Below are positions 34,242 through 46,900 of a stretch of DNA of 64,000 bases, piece after piece. Within the stretch, counting starts at the first letter, position 1. Each line of letters begins with the position of its first letter. A program made the position numbers and the translations under genes. Source of the DNA: Bradysia coprophila (taxonomy: Eukaryota > Arthropoda > Insecta > Diptera > Sciaridae); contig NW_023503584.1 of NCBI RefSeq assembly GCF_014529535.1, positions 782,190-846,189 of the forward strand, in the 5' to 3' direction. A model generated the notes under the pieces. That model saw nothing but the letters and a program-made list of their open reading frames with translations. It ran no database searches and was not told where the DNA came from.

Positions 34242-34479
34242 ATTTTTTTATCAATGAAAAACTACATTTTCACTCAATGCAGCTCTAATGCAATTGCATG
34301 AAGTTGCAAGTCACCAAATATCGCAGACCTTTATCAAGTCGCATTGTCAACGGCTACATCGCTTGTACATATTTGGATATTGAAACAATCTCGTCACACC
34401 ATAGTAAAGTAAACCACGCAGAAGTAGTAGATTTGACGAGAGTCCTAAGTTCATAAAGAAAGCTTTAGATTTTCGTGTT

Positions 34480-34590
34480 TTCGATATCGACTTCAGGAAT
34501 AAAAGACAAGGTCTGACTAATTCGGTCTTATATAGCAAGACGCATGTTCAAAAAAAAATGAAGTAAAAGATTTGGAATCAATCTCTTGAA
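34480..34590 (+). repeat. R1 repeat copy
   Basis: Reads TATCGACTTC, AATAAAAGACAAGGTC, GGTCTTATATAGCAAGACG, CATGTTCAAA and AATGAAGTAAAAGATTTGGA in the R1 order. Confidence 0.6.
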
Positions 34591-34854
34591 AATACTTAGA
34601 TTAATTGAAGTGTTGTCCGACAATAAAATAGGCGTTCAATTCTCGTTTTCATTTGCATCCGTTATCGAAGGGAAAAGATTTTGCATGGCATCAGGTCAGG
34701 ACGAAAACGGTGGTTCATTAAGGTTTAAATCTCTTAATATGAGAAGTTGTGTGCGGCTGTTTTTGGGCACTTTTTCGATTTGCTACGGATGATAACTTGA
34801 ATTGACTAGACGGTCATATTGATAGTCACGAAATTTCCGAGCTGCATATTTACC

Positions 34855-34962
34855 CATAGAGTTATAATCGAGAGGTTACTCGATGCTTAAAAATTACGTG
34901 GGTACCAAGACATGTTTAAAAATGGCAGAGCCATCATGTCATTTCTCGGGTGTAACTCTATG
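34855..34962. mobile_element. MITE, CATAGAGTTATAATCGAGAGG termini, second copy
   Basis: The same terminal family as 19895-20023: CATAGAGTTATAATCGAGAG at the left and CTCGGGTGTAACTCTATG at the right, with a diverged centre. Confidence 0.7.
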
Positions 34963-35202
34963 TATTTACCTAAAGTATAGTTTAGCCTAAACGAGTTGAA
35001 TCATTGACTTGTTGAATAAAATTTACAGAAGGTATTGGCATGGTAGTTCTGAGCAGAGCTTATTTTTTAGGAATTGTAATTCTGGAAAATTCTGACAAAA
35101 TTTCGAATAATCCCTACTTTAAGGGACAGTGAAATTTCAGCATGAATTTGCTTCAGCTGTTTTTCAGCTGATCCAAACATACAATCAAAAGTGCTTATAC
35201 GT

Positions 35203-36280
35203 CAGGCCTCTCACACCTCCTTATTTCCTTATTTTTCCTTATTCTTATAAAAACCTCCTTATTCCTCCTTATTTCATTAAAAAATCCTTATTTTCCTTAT
35301 TTTTCGCAAATTTCATCGACGGAAATCGTAGCTCATGATCGTTCCAACATGACTGGTTTAACATATATTTTTGTGGTTCCACGCCGCCACTCTACTCCGA
35401 GAGCCTCGAGTAGAACTATTTGATTTAACATGTAAATCACCCTTAACACATTCAAAATAATTGCGGCTTGTCAACTTTCGGCACCCTGGACTTTACTTAA
35501 ATAGTCGTGGAATGCCTACAAATAATTTTCTAAAAATCTAGAATTCAGTTTTGGATTTTTAGAAATTTATTTGGAGGCATTCCTCGACTATTTACGTAAA
35601 GTCCAGGGTGCCGAAAGTTTGCAAGCCGCAATTAATTTCAATGTGCATTGTCTCAGCCTTATTTACACTTACTTCTTTCAAATTTGTACTTTTATACTTT
35701 CACCAATTTATTATTTTTTCGAAATTCGAAAGAGATAATAAACAACAGCTTTTGCAGTTAACGAGATCAAAATCTAATACAGCAAGTTTTAAACTTGGGG
35801 GTGGGGTCAAGTAAGAATTCACGCCGTAAGTACGTTTTAAATTTCAAAAATTTTGTCGCATGGAAAACATATTGCCACCCTACAAAAACGATAGGTACGT
35901 CAAAATAAACAGTGATGCGTTTTATTTTGAATTTTGAAGCGCACTATAGTGATAATTGGTAAAGCTAAGCTTTGCTAAGAATCTAATTCAATCCTTGAAC
36001 GCGCCCAAAATATTCAAATTTTCATCGTGATAAAAGTGAATTGAACGATACAACTTTACAAAAACGGTACGTCAAAATAAACAATAATACGTTTCATTTT
36101 AAAGTTCAGGCGGACCTGCGATGTTAATTGCTGTATCTTAGAATAATTTCGATTTTTATCGAAAATTTTCTCCTCATTTTTCCTTAATTTCAACTAACAA
36201 TTTCCTTATTTCTCCTTATTTTTCTGCTAAAACCTCCTTAATTCCTTAATAAGGAGTCCAAATTTAGAGTGAGAGGCCTG
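35203..36280. mobile_element. hAT-like non-autonomous element, copy C
   Basis: Starts CAGGCCTCTCACACCTCC and ends GTGAGAGGCCTG, exact 12-bp inverted termini, flanked by ATACGT on both sides (6 bp). The ends match copy B in the opposite orientation: the right end reads, on the minus strand, CACTCTAAATTTGGACTCC then TTATTAAGGAATTAAGGAGG, as at the left end of copy B. The middle differs and includes a nested foldback (35459-35633) and a direct repeat of GTACGTCAAAATAAACA (about 35895 and 36067). Confidence 0.8.
35459..35633. mobile_element. Foldback nested in hAT-like copy C
   Basis: AATTGCGGCTTG, ACTTTCGGCACCCTGGAC, TTTAC.TAAATAGTCG and GGAATGCCT at the left are mirrored at the right in reverse order, giving arms of about 60 bp with few mismatches and a central TTTTAGAAA-type loop. 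Confidence 0.75.
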
Positions 36281-39200
36281 ATACGTCTTATACGGTTTTA
36301 CAACTACCACGCGCGTGTAGAAACTTGCAGCTTCAATCGTATAAACAAGTATTGACAGTTGTAAAAAACTGTAAAACATCTGAAAAATTTCCTACAAAAA
36401 TTTTAATCTTTTCGAAAGTTTCACATGTTTTTTAGGATCTTCGCACCCCCTAGACACTTCGACAAAAAATATATGTGAATAACGTTCACACCCTTGGATC
36501 TTCGGAATTTTTCCGAAATAAAATTCCCAAAAAATAGACCATTCGCACAATTAAAATGCAACCAATTTCCGTAAAACTTTTTTTTATTTTTCTTTCATAA
36601 TAAATTACAATATTTTGTTTTTACCGCATGTTGCCCAATTACATCATTGTTCACATCCTTCTTTTATATTCATTTTCGATTTATAGAGAGAAATCAAAAC
36701 TAATATAATTCTCAATAAAAAAAACCATTCAAAAAACCGAAGAAAAATTTTAAGTTAAAAAATATCTCGACTTTTTGCATTGTAAATACGTTTAAGAATG
36801 TAAAAACTAAATCAAATTAGAATTGGAACTCAATACGGTTAAATACGACTACGAATAAATACATTACATTAGAGAATAATTAATTGAATTATAAGTTAAT
36901 TAATAGATTTTTAGCATTTTCTTTGTTGCTTCTTTTCGTTTAATTAATCATATTAATAAAATAGTACAAAAAAAACAAAAGACAAGATTTAAGTTCATAA
37001 GATCAATAAGTCTATGGACTCGCTGTCAATGGGTGGAGCGTACGCTAGAGTAGAAGCATCTCAAACTGTTTATGAGATGGAGAAATTAATTCAAATGCAT
37101 AATAAATAAATAAATAAAGTTTTTTTTTGTTTTTATCGATTGAAACTGTGTACGTCTTTCTACTCACTTACATAATTCGAATTTTTTAAATAAAAATTGG
37201 AAAAATAATTTTCTTTTTTACTTTAAAATTATATTTTAGTGTACGTCGATTACATAAAACTTAGAATTAAAAATATTTTATTTACACCAGAGCTTGATTG
37301 GACTGTTCTTTGTCTATTTGATTGGAATAATAAATAAAATCAAAAAAACGAAACAATCTCGACTAAATTAGAAATGGCCTTTGAATCAATGGCAATAAAT
37401 ATTCGTTGAATCGGAAAAAGAAGAAAGAAAAGGAAATTGATTAAGTTAAAAGCAGCGATTTGCGGATATGGATCTTAAATTTGTATAGAAATTTGATTGC
37501 CTTCGTTTGCTTATTAATATTTTCTCATTTATAATTTGAAAATAAAATTTTAATTGGAATGGAAAATGGTGAAAATGTCTTTTTTGTGAGTCAGATCGAG
37601 TGTGAATTGCTTAATTATCATGGTGTTCAGGTAAAATGTTGTTTTGAACAACACACCTATGTTGATGAAAAACCAGAAAATATTTTGAATTTATCCAAAA
37701 AGTTGTTTTTCAATAAAATGCAAAATCTGGTACTTCACAGTTCACGAAAGGAAAATTGACTCACCTAGTCTTTTTGGCGCAGAATCGCTATAACGCACTG
37801 ATGAATGAATGATTACGACTAGGTTGAGCGCCTGCCTATAGCCTCCGTAAAAGGAAAAACACTATTCGCAGGCACCAGCTGACCGACTAACACACACTTA
37901 TGGTACAATCAAAACACATTTTTCACAATAACGTAGAAATGCTCTATGTGTAGGTTGTCTTTGAATTGTTTACAAGATAAAAGGTTTTTGTTTGTACACC
38001 AGCTGGTGCTTATTCTGCACATAGGAAACTTTTAGCAATTGTAATTGAAAGTAAATTAACTCATTGACTCTCATTAACTCATTAACTCTTCTAGTGGCTT
38101 ACAATAAAACTATTCGTACTCATCGAGAAAAGTTCATGGTCCGGATTTTATCTTGTACCACTACCTTAGTCACTCACAGTTTGTTGCCAAGATATTTTTC
38201 TAAAGATGAGAACTAAGCAATTTACTTTTTGATGATGTAAGTCTTTAAATCGCATAATACGAAGTGATCAAATTTATTTCCTTTCGTGTTTTTCTGTTTA
38301 CTTCGTCTACGTTTTCGTTGGTTTATTTTATTTAAAAAAAAGGTTCATCACTGGGGAAGGAAACAATCCAAAATAAAAGTTTCAGATGTTAAAAATTTCG
38401 GTTGACTAACTAGATATTCATTGTTCTCTGTTCAAATACACTTTTTATCATCATCCATTTCGAATACTTTCTACCTTAGTTTCACTTAATTTTCTATTTT
38501 TTCTGTCATTTTTTATCTCATTTCAGAACGTATAAATGTGTCGCTCCTTCTTTTTGTCGAGTTTGAATTATAAAAATTTGGTTCGAAAATGAAATTTTTT
38601 TAATGAAAAAGGTAAAAACACGGGACTATCATGAATCGATTATGGGTTATAATAAATAAATAAATAAATTTCTTGATTCTTTTGTGTGTAACTTTTGTTT
38701 GTCTTAATTTTTCTTTCTTCCATTTAATAATAAAAAATCTGAGCGTTGAGCGTGTTTCATAATATTTTTGTTCATCATAATCATCATATCATTTTCGCCA
38801 AAATATATTAAATTTGATTAAGGTTAAAGTTGTTAAATTTATCGATAAAAAGGTTTTTTTCTTTTTCTTTAATCGTAATAATATTCTCAGCTCTCTATTA
38901 TATACCTTCACTGTTTCCGTTTTGTTAATATTCTCATTTTATTTTCAATTTTTTTATTATTTTTTCTTGTTTCATTTAAATATTTTATTACAATTACTAA
39001 CATAGTTCTAGGCATAAATTTTGTCTGTTCTGGTTTTCTGTTTTTACAAAGTTTTTGGATATAGATTCAAAATGAAATTAATTTTCACAATTTCATTTTG
39101 TTCATAAATTTAATATTTTTTTTTCAATTTTTTTTATCATTTTTTTCATTTTGTTTTTAAATCATCTCATGGCAACTTGTTCTTATAATTTTCATTTTTA

Positions 39201-40993
39201 TATTTTAACTTTTTCTTTCTTTCTATCTTTCTGTAATATTTTAGTTTAAAAAATATATATTTTGATAATTCAAATATATACGACGCCACAATAGTTTTAC
39301 ATTACTAGATTGAGTGTTTGAGTATTTTAAATCTTTTTCTTGCTTTATTATAATCAATTTTTTTCATTTTTGTTTTAAATTTTATTTTTAAAATTTTTTT
39401 ACTTTCCTTTTTTTGTTAAATTAATTTACAAAATTCACTTCCAATTGCTTTAATTACGTTTCCTTTTATCCACTTTTTCTTTATTTAAATATTTCACATT
39501 ATAAATTAAAACATTTTTCTTCTTTTTTCTCATTAAATATTCTGCTTCTCTTTGTTTTTTTTTATTAATAAAGAAAAAATAATAATAATGGCCGTAGTTG
39601 TGTGGGACTCACTTCAAGTTTCACTATTTACAAGAACGTTGAATGCGTTTTCAATTAAAAATTCCATCAACAAAAAAATTTGTGAAAATCTAAATAACTT
39701 TCCACGGGTTTATATAAATACGTATATCTTTGAATAATAATACATTTTTACTCTCTATCCACTTAGCCTTGTTTTTGTTTTTCATTTTGTTCAGTAGTGA
39801 TCCAAGGAGATAAATATATATATTTTTATAAAATGCATGCGATGCTGTTGATGATGTTAAAGTATGTACAACACACACTTACTATTCATTTTCCTTTTTT
39901 AGTTCTTCGATTTTTATATTATTTACAAAATCATTTGTTAAGTGACACTCTACGCGCAAATGAACATTTAGAACTTAGTTTTTTTTTAGTCATGACTACC
40001 ACAGTTACAGTTTATTAGATAAAATTGATGAATGGTAAATTGACGTCAATTTTTGACATCATCTAAATGGTATTACAACAACTCACAACAACTGTTAGAG
40101 GTTCTTGTGACAAATATTTGTGAAACGTTTAACGTGGAAATACATTTTTGTTAGAAGACATTAGTCGTGGGGAAGGTAAATACACTGGGACTTGTCTTTC
40201 AATCAATAATTCGAGTTGAAATACTGACTCATTAGGGACAGGTGGAGTAATACAATTTTCGGTGAAACAGGCTCGGACAAGCCAGTTCATTAATTTTTGA
40301 ATTTCGTTTAAGTGAATTTAGAATAAAAAATGTTGCAAAAATGACAAACTTAGTCAATGGAATGGCATTTCACAGAGGAAAATTAAAAATTTTTAGTTTA
40401 TCATATCACTCAGGGACTATATTTGGGAAAAGATTTTCGTAATTTTTCTAGATTTTCCCAAAAAAATATTTTTAAGGAAAATTTAGGAAAATTTATGGAA
40501 AATTCTGGGAAAAATGGAAATTCAATTTTCTATCTTTTCTGCCGAGTAAAAGTAGAGACATTGGTCCAACATATGTCCAGGAAATTCAAGAAAAGTTAAG
40601 TTGAAGAAAATTTTTCACTTACCACTGCAATCAAACGTCAATTTTGAATTTCAAACCGGTCAGTTGAGTTGGTTGAGTTAATCAGACGTTGCTTCGATTT
40701 TGAGATCTTTTTATTTAATTTTATGAATTTGAAAATCAAATTTTCCTTCACGCAAATCCTCTGAAAAATGGTTTCGTTTCGTACGTTCACAATATCATGG
40801 AAAGCCGTCAACTATTAAAGTTTAAAAATCATTCGATTCGGTCACTCATTCTGTAAAACTAATTTAAATGTTTGTACTTATATGGCATTGATGACCAGCA
40901 GTATGGCAAAATAATTAGAAACGAAAAATCGAATGGCAGAAAGGAGTAAAAAAAAATTGAAATCGAATTAAGATCCAACCAGAGTTTTTATGT
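36281..40993. other. Very AT-rich 3' flank of Tet
   Basis: Mostly A/T runs with no supported exon, probably including the long 3' untranslated region of Tet on the minus strand. One candidate AATAAA on that strand is at 40710-40715, and further ones lie toward 36600. 40413-40540 is a degenerate block of GGAAAATTTAGGAAAATTT type that begins CAGGGACTATATTTGGG and may be another simple-repeat-bodied element. Confidence 0.45.
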
Positions 40994-43900
40994 TTAAATA
41001 TAAGCCTCACTGAGTTTAGGTGAAATAAACGAGTCCTGCTGTTGTTGTTGCTGCTGCTGATGTTGCTGCTGCTGCTGGTGTTGTTGCTGTTGCTGATGTT
41101 GTTGTTGCTGCTGCTGTTGTTGTTGGACCGATCCTTCTGCCACACTCTGTGTAGCCGTAGGATTATTACCTTCCTGATACGGCCCGGTGACAACGCATGG
41201 ATGCATCGGGAACAAAGTCGTCCACGATGTTGTTGTCAATGTGGGCGCCCTTAACGATACCTCCTCTTTGTCACGATTCAGTTTCTCATAATCCAATTCA
41301 AATTTTTCGCCAGCCGGCGGTTCATCTCGCATCTCCGCTTTGATATCCTCTTCCAACTTAATTGCCTTTTCCTTATTCGCCTCTTCAACATCCTGTGGCG
41401 TGATTCCCAATTTCTTCAATCGCATTTTCTCTTCCCACTCTTCAATACCATGCTTGTGCCGATTCAAGTTGCGATGCTGATAGAAGATTAGCGTAATTCT
41501 GGTCGGATTCAAACGATTCGGTTTTCTTAGCGCTGTCGTTGCATGCATTTCATGTTTCGCACATTCGATTAACACACTGCCGTGACCGAGTGCAATACCA
41601 ACGCCACCCATCTGTGAGTCCTGGAAACATTCCAAATTATCGTTGACTTCGGTTATTTCACCGATTGGCTCGGACGTGGGCGTTATATGTTCGGGCATTT
41701 TTGGCGAGGGTTGTTGCATTTGCGGCTGCATCGGATGCATGGACATCGGTGCCGGTGATGGATACATATTCCAATTGGGTTGTGGTGATGGCGATGGAGC
41801 TGACAGTGCCGGATTCGAATGGTACATATTGTATTGCGGATATGGCTGATGGTGATGAGGATTGTAGAAATTGTAGCGAAGCTTGTCGTTGCTGTAATAG
41901 TCCATGTTATTGTAGTGTTCGTATGGAGTGTATGGCGGATACATTGGCGAATAGGCGGGCTTATTGGAATGATAGCCATAGTTGTGTGGATATTCAGGTG
42001 GCTTCGGCTTAGCGAATCCTTGATCTTTTGTGCTGTCGTCCAGCAACGAGAACTTATTTGGATCGGTAATTTTTGGACTGAACGCTGAATTTGCTGTTGA
42101 TAATGTGGTCGAGTCTGGATTCTCTTCACTTCCTCTGCTTTTCACTTGCTCGCATCGATCCGGATAACCATAATCTGATCCCGGCGGCCATTGATTGTAA
42201 AAATTTCGATTGTCAATGTACGAACCAGTCGTATAATCGTATGAATACGGTGAGTCCAGAACGGTACTCGATATGTGGTTAGATTGCAGCTGTGCGTCTG
42301 TAAAGTTATCGATCATCGACGCCATGTTGATGAGACTTGAATTTGTGTTCATCAAATTCTGATTGATGGGAGTCGAAAATGCACTAGTGTTGTTCGTTGA
42401 CGGACTGGTGTTGCTTGCTTGTGGAGTTTGAGCACGAGGAGACGGACTTGACGGTGGCGGTTGTTTCGATTTGTTTTTTGCTGATTTCTTCGAACTCTCT
42501 TTTTTGGCTGGTTGTATTTCTGCAGGAAGTGTGGGAGGAGGAGGTGGATCTTCAGCCACTTCTTTGCCATTACGTTTTTTGCCATGACGTCGACATGGTT
42601 GAAGAGGAGTCGCTCGCACACGTACCTCGCATGGAAATCTGTTTGATTGAACGAAAATATTATTTGGGTCACAGAGCAGCTGACTTAACAAAGGTGTAAG
42701 CAGATCGTACAAACTCACTTTTCGAGGACTTGAACAGCGCCGGTTTTGTTCTTTTCTGTCTGAGCTTCTGCGCTGCCAAATTCGTCGGTAGTGTCCATTG
42801 TGTACAGAGGCAAGACATGCAATTGTTCATCTTCTGCAGCTGCAGCCACTCCAGGACCCCGTTGCCTCAACAAACCAACTTGCACCGTGCAACCATCTTG
42901 CATGTTATGCAGATCTCGGTGAGAATGTGCACAAAAGTCAATGCAGGTTGTGACGCCAGAGAAAGGTTTCCCCTGCTTCAGTCCCAATCGACAATCGGGA
43001 GCTTCTTGCTCGTACTTGCATTGATTTTCGTACGCTTTAGGTGCCACATTTACGTACAGTGGACTGAGTATTGTGGCCAACACGTTCATGTGCTCTTCAA
43101 TTTCGGGCTCTTCACTTTTTACCGACAATCGAAATTTACGAACTGTCTTTGAGCGAGCATATTTGCAGCCGTTGTAGTACATTGACCACGAGCACCCAAA
43201 GCTGAACGATGCACCACACGTTTCAGGATCCAAGCCTGATAGAAATCGTAATTGGATTAGGATTGACTGTCGATTCGAAAGTAAGACAATGTGTACCTTG
43301 GCAAGCGCATGTTCGATTTTCATTTGTTGCACACCGTCGAGTTGTCGGCAAACCAAATTTGTTCAGCTTATGAACCAACAACTTGTAAGCATTGTCAGCT
43401 TCGTATTTCGGCAAACCATCCCAGGCGACGATACACACAACAATGAATGAAGCTTGACATCTGGAAATTCACAGAGGAGACATTCAGTATTCGGTCAATG
43501 CACGGGCAATTGAAAAATAAATCCGACCCCTTACCGGTGTCCTTGTCTCCGTTTTACTAGACACAGAATTTTCTCTTCGAGGTCAACACGCCGAATGATC
43601 CATTTAGCTAGTGGACACCCTTGTCCGGTTTTGCCTTCCTTTCCCGTATAAACAATTTTTTCGATGCGTAACTGTCGACCGGTAATGCCAACCCTTTGCT
43701 CAAAATCTTTCCGCAAATCTTCAAGACTCGCTGCCGATCCTGAAAGAATCAATTCAAAATGTTAAGTCTATTGAAAGACAGTCATGCCGAAGACAAGTTG
43801 TTACTTACCCAAATGCGTATAATAACTCCCTGGCTCAGGCGGATTTTTATCCGACGAGAAGCAATCACAATCCGGCACTTCTGGCTTTAAACCTTTTTCC

Positions 43901-46900
43901 GTGCGATCCGGTGATGGTACGGCATTCCTCTCGCCAGCTTCGTCTTGACTCTTTTCTGCGTCATCATCTAACAAAAGTTCGTCTTTGGTTTGACGACCCA
44001 CGCAAGTGCCATCTCTGATGTGTTCGTCACTCGGTTGATTCGTTCCGCCTTGCCGACAGCAACTAAATCCAGTCGATTCAGATAAAGTGGCTGGACCTCC
44101 CTCGCCCAAATACGGAAACTTTTGTGGCTCAGCTTTTTGATTCGTGTCACCGGCCGGTAATTTACTGGGATTGGGGTATGTGTACACTGGGATCTCCTTT
44201 TCGTAGTTCGTCAGAACAATTTTATTTTCACTTTCATTTTCAGTTTTAACGTGTTGCTCTTGAAGGTACGGTTCTTGCTTGGTAGCTTGAGGAACTGGTT
44301 CGATATTCATTGGTTGCTGTTGCACTTGTTGTCCGGTGTATTGATTGTAGTTTGGGTAATTTGTTTGATAGTTGGCGGTAGAGAACGACGGATAATTGTA
44401 GTTAGGATTGAAACAGGGATAGTCCGTTTCGTTTTGAGTTGGTTGCTGTTGCTGGCCTCTATTCGCTGTTGGATTTTGACTCTGGCAATAGTCCGCGTAA
44501 TTAATGAAATTTTGATAGTTTCTCTCATATCCCTCCATTTTCACTTGGGCTAAATCGAAATTTTCCACGGGATGATTCGTTGTGGGATTGTAGTTGGAAA
44601 AGGACATCGGTTCCTGTTTAATCTTTATCGCTGGATCGTATGGCGTAGGAACTGTTTCATTCTCTTTAGGAAGATAATACGGTTTCGGTATTGGTTGTTG
44701 TTGCATCGGTTGTTCATGCGGCGGATGGATATGATCAATGCCATATGTGGAATAGGACTGGCGTGAGTTTGCGTTATGACAACTTTCATTATTGGAAGAT
44801 TTGTTGGGTCCGTCATTGACTTGCGTTTGTTTGGCTGCCGGTTTTTTACGTTGTCGTTTCGGTTTCACCTTTTCTGGTTCGATCTTTACTTTAACACCAT
44901 CTACATTTTGGCTCTTTTGAGCAGCTGTTGCTTTCCCCTTAGCATTCTTCTCTTTAGTTTCGTCTGTTCCGTAGTCAGTTTTTCGAACGGAATTTTCCAA
45001 TTTTTGATCCGAGTACTGAAAGTCATTCGGTTTGCTGTATCCGAATGGCTTCCAGATACTTTCGCCACCACCTCCGATCGGTTCGGCAACTTGTGTCGAA
45101 CACGGTTGTAAACACCTACTATCATTCGTTGTAGGGTTTATATCTCGGAGATGGTGGCTATACGATAAAAAATGACCGGTCTGAGCGGTATTCTGTTGAT
45201 TGGCTGCAGATGCTGTTCCGTCGCCGTTCTGATGATCGTGGTCTTTCTGATCGTTTTTACTAAGTATCATCGTTTTCAGTCTTGTATTCAAATTCACCCG
45301 ATCTGATTGATTAAAAATTTCATTATTGCCAGCCGGCACAGTATGATTGTTCCAGCTCCATTCTTGCACATGATTCATATTATGATTCGGCGACATCGCC
45401 GTCATATTATGTTGATGAGCGGTGTGTTGTGGATTCGGTGTGTGCATACCCGAATGACTGTGCAACATTTGGGGATTTTTATTTGGCGATTGTTGCATAC
45501 TGTGTGGCGTACCAGGATGTGATGGGTAGCGTGACGCAGTTTGAAGTTGGGAATGATGATGGTTCGGTGATTGCATTTGGATTTGTTGTTGATTTCCGTT
45601 ATTTTGTAGTGAGTTTGGTGACTGCGGAATCTGTGACATGTGATTTGACCCAGGTCCTGTTGGCACCATCATGTGCTGACTAACTGGTGTGCTCATATTG
45701 CTACGATTTGGTGATTGTGGTACTTGTGGCGGATGCATTTGATTGGAATTGTTATGTTGCTGCTGATGATGTTGTTGCATTTGCTGTTGTTGTTGCTGCT
45801 GATGCTGATTATGTTGTTGTTGTTGCGGCACATTGTTTGTTAGGTTGTGATTTTGATTACCGCTATAATCGCCTGAATATCCATTACAGTTGAGTGAGCG
45901 CGGCGGTACGCTGTTCACCCGCGGATATCCAGGCATGTCGTTTCCCGAAACCGTTTTATTCAAATCGTTCTGTGAACTCAATAGCATCGGTGTGGAGCCA
46001 GTTGATACCTGGCTGGTATAAGTTACTGCCGGTGCGAAACTGACGCTCTGCAGTGATACTTGATTGATTGGAGACATTTGATTCGTTTGGAATTCATAAC
46101 GTTGGACTGGTGTAGCATATGTTCGACCATAATTCGGCTCAAAACCGAGACCAGTTTGAACATAGCCATTCGGCTGATATGAGTAACCCTGAAGAATCAA
46201 TTTATAAAAAAAATAATTTAGAAATGTCCTTTCATCATGCAGGGAGCTTTAATTCAATTTTTTTTTTCTGTAAAGATTATTACCTGTGGCTGAAATTCAA
46301 TTGAATTGAGTGATGTTATGGCTGGAGTATTTTGTGGTATTTGCTGTATGAATTGGTTTTGCCAGCCCTGTGAAGGATCGGCTTGCCATGTTGGATAGAA
46401 AGCCATTGGAGCCTGTAACAAGATTTCGGGAGCAAAATGTTAATATTTGGCTTAAAATAAAAATATTAATTTGAAGCAGAGGGGAGCATTGAAAAGCATT
46501 CTATTGACGTAAATTTCAAGCGGATTGGTAACTTTTACCAGACAGCAAAATTATCAGCAATGTTATTATCGGATCTATTACTTCATTTGTTCTAAAAAGT
46601 TTCAAGAAATTGATGCAAAATCTTTTACTTCACTTCTATTAACATGCTCGTATATAAGGGCTAGTCTCTTATTTTTGGCGTTGTTATCAATAACAAACAG
46701 ACAATTCCGTTCAGAGAATATAAACCAACTAGACAACCTCAATATTACCATCAGATCCTATCTCCTCTTTTCAATTTTAACGAGAAACAACATGAAAACA
46801 AACAGAAAAAAAACCGAAACAAAAAGAAATCGACAAAATTTCTAAACTACAAAATGAAATTGCGAAACTCATTTGTGTGCTTCCCGGAATTCTGAATAAT

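Noticed and set aside
41042-42129. Plus-strand and alternative-frame open frames across Tet exons (Leu-rich or Val/Ile-rich)
   Set aside because: They are shadows of the CAG-repeat and low-complexity coding sequence of Tet.
43801-46200. Treating each minus-strand Tet open frame as a separate gene
   Set aside because: The frames join through GT-AG introns with exactly matching phases into one Tet protein.
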